DNA of 64,000 nucleotides, taken from contig JAAOMT010000664.1 in assembly GCA_016748015.1 (NCBI GenBank), positions 366,786 through 430,785 of the forward strand. Direction: 5' to 3'. Positions 60,128 to 64,000 of the stretch are shown here, piece by piece. The stretch comes from Geosiphon pyriformis. Its lineage: Eukaryota > Glomeromycota > Glomeromycetes > Archaeosporales > Geosiphonaceae. The notes under the pieces were generated by a model. The model made no database searches. It was not told the DNA's origin and was given only the letters and a program-made list of their open reading frames with translations. Position 1 is the stretch's first letter, and every line of letters starts with the position of its first letter. A program made the position numbers and the translations under genes.

Positions 60128-63100
60128 GTGGTTTGGTGTAGAAAGTGGCTATGTGTAATGTTTGAGGTCTCAATGTTCCTGCTAAGCAGGAAGATGTTGT
60201 TTGTTGGCATAAAAAGTCTGGGAATATGATTTCTATCATTACAGAAATGAAATTGAGATCCAGTAGCAAGTTTTGGATTGCTAATAAGTTTGAGGGTGTG
60301 TGTGTTTTCATGTCTGGCTTAGATAGAGGTTTTTTGGGTGCTGAGATCACTGTGATTATGAACAATTCATTAGCTTGTCATGTGTCTAAGGTTAAAGAGA
60401 TTCTTGGCTGGGTTATTTCAGTTCGGCTTTCATTTAAAGGCAAGTTTTCAGTCACAATTCTGGGTTTATATACTGGTGTTTCTTCTGGAACCAGATTTGC
60501 TCAAGCTTTAGAGGTAAACTCTATGATTGCAGAAGCTGTTAACTCTAGCATTTTCATGGTCTTGGGTGGGAATTTTAATAAGAATAGATCTAGGAGGAGT
60601 GTGACATTTAAGTTCTGTTTGGATCTGGGTTTGGTCAATTCATTTACCAATCATTATTTGGCAAAGAGCCCCACATAGTACAACTCATGGAGAATTGAAA
60701 AAACGATCAATTTTATTTTTATTGGCAGTAATCTTTCTTTTGCCATTACTGGGCATTGGATATGCTCTGTATCTGAATTTTTTGATATGGATCATGAAGC
60801 TGTTTTGGTTTCAATTGGCTTGGGTGAACTCCTAGATATTCAGTTGAATAGCTTGCACAAACAAGCTAACAAAGATTGTTGGAAGTTCAAAATCAAAGAT
60901 GCTGATGGCCCCAAGTGGACTGGATTTAGAAAGTGCCTTTCTGCTAAACTTTTGGCAGTTGCTAATGAATTTCTTGGTGCTGAAACTCATGGTAATGTGG
61001 ATACTATGTGGGCAGTTTTGGAGAGAGTGATGGTAGAGTTGGCTAACAAAACATTTTTGAAACATTGGTTTAGTGAATTTTATTGTTCTAGGAACAAACT
61101 TTCTTCTAAGTTCTTTGGTTTGGAATTGTTGGTTGTCAAGATTGTTAAAAAGTTTGGTTTAGATGATTTGCATAGCATTCATTGTCTTGTGAAGAAGTGG
61201 TCGAAGTTGGATAGTGTTAAGGCTCATGCTTTTGTTGACTTGGTTAGCTTGGGTGAAAAGTCTGAGGTGGTTTTTGGGCATTTGTCATTGGTCTGTAAAG
61301 AATACAGAAAATTAAAGATACATGAGTCAAAAGTGGCTGAGAAGGCTTCTATTAGATTGACAATCTCAAAACACATGGAAAATTTCTGTTTTAACAAAGA
61401 CAGCATAATCAGGAGCATTTTGGATTGGCCTTTTTGCAAAGTAATTCTGGATTACTTAGTGGTAGATAATGAATTAATTTTGAAATCTGGGGAAGTGAAG
61501 CTCAATGTAGATAAGATCATGGAAAGTTGGACTAGGAAACAAGCAGTGTCTTTGGTAATGCCTGACCTCTGGGCTTGTTAATATGCTCTGTTGGATTATG
61601 TGCAGAATTGTGCCTTTTTGGCATGATAGATGCTGTTAGTCTAAGCAAGCTGCTCTTGGTTATCAATGGTCTGCCTGATGGTAAAGCTGCTGGTTTGTCT
61701 AGCATCTCTAATAAACTTTGGAAGCATGGTGGCATTGAAGTGTTTGATTTTCTTTTGAGATTGTTGAATGCATATTTGGTGGTTAGTGGTGTTTCTGTTT
61801 TTTGGAGGAGGACTTGGGTCTCAATAATTTCTAAACCTTATGATTGGGACAGAATTCTTACAAATACATGATCTATAGCTTTGATTGAAACTGCCAGGAA
61901 GATTCTCTCTAAGATTTTTTCTGATAGGATTTTTTCTGCATACAGCAAGTTTGGTGTTTTATGTGGTGACAACTTTTCTATTTTAAAGGGTACTTCTACC
62001 CAATTTCCTGTGTTTGCAGTTGGTTTGGTTATCAAAAATGCTCTTGAGAAAAATCGTGAACTTTGGTTGGTTCTCCAGAACATGTGTAAGGCCTATGATT
62101 CTGTGGGTTGACATCACTTGGAGGCTAGCTTGTGTTGAATCAAACTGTGTGATAGGCTCATTGGATTCTTTGGCAGCATATATGGTGATAAGATTAATAG
62201 AGTTATGACTGATTTCAGTCTTACTGATGAATACAGAGTGTGTGATGGATTGGATCAGGGTAAGGTCTTTTCACTTCTTCTTTGGAGAATTTTCTATGAT
62301 CTCCTTCTGTATAAAGTCAAGAGACATGAGCATTTGTGTGGTTATCAAATTGACACTAAGTTGGTTGCAAGAACTAGTAGAATTGAGACTAGTGGCAGAT
62401 TATCCTCTTTTTTTGCTGTTGGTGCATTTGTGGATAATACGATTTGGGTTAGTGATTGTCAAACATCAATGCAGTATACTTTGAATATTGCTAGTGAGTT
62501 TTTTGCAATTAATAACATTTCTATCAACAATGAAAAAACTGTGGCCATTTCCATTAATTAAGGTATTAAGTCGTCTTCTTTGAGCATAAGTGGTCAGCCA
62601 ATTTCAATAGCCAGGAAGGGTAAAGCTCATAGATACTTGGGTATTTTTCTGTTTACTGAAGGGTTGTCTAAGCCAAGTATGGCCAAAGCTCATTTTGATG
62701 TGTGCTTTTTTGTTAATATAATACTAAAGAAGATTATTACCAATGTTACAGGTGATTATTTGGGGTCTCAAATCAAATAACAAACCCGTAACTTGGTGCT
62801 CAATTGATATAATGTTGTTGGTAATATTTGAAGGTATTGTTATCTGAAGGTTTTGGTTGAGTCCTTTGTATAATGGACAGAGATTCAATAAGATTGATAG
62901 TGGTTGTATTCTCAAGTTGTTTTCCCAATTTCTTTCTCAGCTTGGTGGCCAGATTTATTCTGGCAGTCGTGCCCTTTTGGTAAGCTATCTTATAATATAT
63001 AATTCTACCCTTATTTCTGGGTCTTTTACCAGGCTATCCATGATGTCAATAACTCAGCGCTTAATCCTTTTAATCAATTTAGTGAACAACAAAAGAAAAT

Positions 63101-64000
63101 AAAATAAAATAAAGAAAATAAAAGAAAATAAAGAAATAAGAAAATAAAATAAGAAATAAGTATCCTGTCAATAGCCATGATCAAAAGCTATTGTGCCAGC
63201 AGGTTAAGTAGTAGATAATAACATGGATTTGAAAATAATGGATAATTTCATTAATATGAGAGCGATTTCATTTCAAGTTATAGTATTCTATTTTTTGAAG
63301 GAAAGGTATTTAATAATTATGATTTTGCGAGTCTAATTGATTCTATGAGTCTAATTGACTCCGTGAATCAATTGACTCTAAGTCCCATTGACTAATTTTC
63401 TAACTTCTGATACTACTACTATATATACGTATTTGAGATTCTTTAATTTCTCAATTCTTCATGTCAGGAATCCTGGAATTCCTGGAATTCTGCAATTCCT
63501 TTGAGAGGAATCCTGGAATTCTGAAATTCTGTGATTCTTTGTGTAAAAATCCTACAATTCCTCTGAGAGGAATCCTGGAATTCCACATTTACTATGTCTA
63601 CCTATGATTGGCTAATTTATATGCTAATATACTTCCTATATTTTATGAGTAACACTAACAAGCAGTTCTCTTATTTGGTTTCAGCCATTTTACAGTCTAT
63701 TGTTAGCTACAGAACCCAGTTTAGTTTTGTTTCATTGGGAGTTTGCCACAAATAGGATGCTATGATTAGAAAGAGTCTTAAATCTAAGACACACTTGTCA
63801 CGTGATTTTCCAGTAGAAGCAGTGCATTATTCTTTATTATATGGCTTGAAGTTGTTTGAGCAATTGCAGTCAGAGTGTAAAGTAGTTGCCATGGTTTTAT
63901 TTGCCAATGCTTCTGGCGTTCTTGAACGTTTATTTAATTATAAATTTTTGGATTTGCAGGTTTTGGGTTGGGCTTTGATGAACCTTTTGCAGTTTTCTGT
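60124..64000 (+). pseudogene. LINE-3 ORF2 (endonuclease, RT; 3' end outside the window)
   Basis: ATG 60124-60126. Codon 6 is TAG (Trp expected) and a TGA replaces an expected Arg shortly after. Endonuclease 60226-60820: VLGGNFNKNRS (Asp of GDFN changed to Asn), KTINFIFIGSN-like text, DMDHEAVLVS. Linker 60820-61580. RT 61640-62740: KAAGLSSISNKLWKHGG, IISKPYDWDRILTNT, LVLQNMCKAYDSVG, GLDQGKVFS, active site AFVDNTIW (second Asp changed to Asn, 62430), HRYLGIFLFTEGLSKPSMAK. Resumes after the solo LTR with NKQFSYLVSA-like text (63655). The RNase H would lie beyond 64000. Confidence 0.85.
62744..63654 (-). mobile_element. Solo LTR of the Gypsy-B/C family
   Basis: 911 bp, plus-strand TGTTACAGGTGATTATTTGG...GAGTAACA, with target duplication CCAA (62740-62743) and CTAA (63655-63658). 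The U3 array (63460-63590) is of the GGAATTCC type, as in Gypsy-B. Solo LTRs arise by recombination between the two LTRs of a full element. It lies antisense to LINE-3 and separates two parts of its RT. Confidence 0.92.

Larger units (their letters stand above)
58071..64000 (+). mobile_element. LINE-3: plus-strand LINE, 3' part cut by window end, with a solo LTR inside
   Basis: The 5' leader starts with AAAAAAACTTCTTTC (58071), the same word as the 5' ends of LINE-1 and LINE-2. ORF1 58227-60127, ORF2 from 60124. Interrupted by a solo LTR (62744-63654); ORF2 resumes at 63655 and runs off the window. The ORF1 N-terminus belongs to a different subfamily from LINE-1/2. Confidence 0.9.

Overview
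The window looks like a nuclear contig of a very A+T-rich fungus, most likely an arbuscular mycorrhizal fungus (Glomeromycotina, Rhizophagus/Gigaspora-like). Two things point there. The two host genes have many short GT-AG introns and a standard genetic code. The retrotransposon protein families (a LINE with a C-terminal RNase H, and Ty3-type elements with a dUTPase domain) match families I recall as abundant in Glomeromycotina genomes. The species call is inference from memory; no search was run.

Layout. 1-878: A+T-rich. 879-1001: probable last exon of an upstream gene. 1116-4087 (+): 13-exon gene for a 663-aa protein I do not recognise. 4351-6611 (-): 8-exon PRP46/PLRG1 splicing-factor gene, convergent with it. 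6612-8791: A+T desert. From 8792 to the end almost everything is transposon: a nearly complete LINE (LINE-1, minus, 8792-15552); a belt of strongly A+T-drifted relics (LINE ORF1, two LTR elements with their LTRs, a hAT transposase; 15553-21110); a deeply nested stack (21311-57715); and a plus-strand LINE (LINE-3, 58071 to the window end) carrying a solo LTR.

The stack can be read as a chronology. An old LINE relic (LINE-X, minus) is split by LINE-2 (minus, 22456-56975). LINE-2 is split by two members of one ~10-kb Ty3-type family: Gypsy-B (plus, 24669-42326) and Gypsy-C (minus, 43700-53819). Gypsy-B is split by a different 7.6-kb Ty3-type element, Gypsy-A (minus, 31918-39534). All four LTR insertions have 4-bp target duplications. 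Removing the inserts gives about 6.73 kb for LINE-2 (LINE-1 is 6.76 kb) and about 10.04 kb for Gypsy-B (Gypsy-C is 10.12 kb), which confirms the reconstruction.

The most notable content is the Gypsy-B/C family. Between protease and reverse transcriptase it carries a Cys-rich zinc-ribbon-like module and a recognisable dUTPase domain. After the integrase it has a further ORF in the env position that runs into the 3' LTR; Gypsy-A has an ORF in the same place. All elements look dead. The decay is almost purely C-to-T/G-to-A and concentrated at former CpG and at CpA/TpG, the pattern expected from deamination of methylated cytosine. It has produced stops at Trp, Gln and Arg codons and has removed the second catalytic Asp of the reverse transcriptase in four of six copies. 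I saw no tRNA, rRNA, CRISPR or prokaryotic feature.
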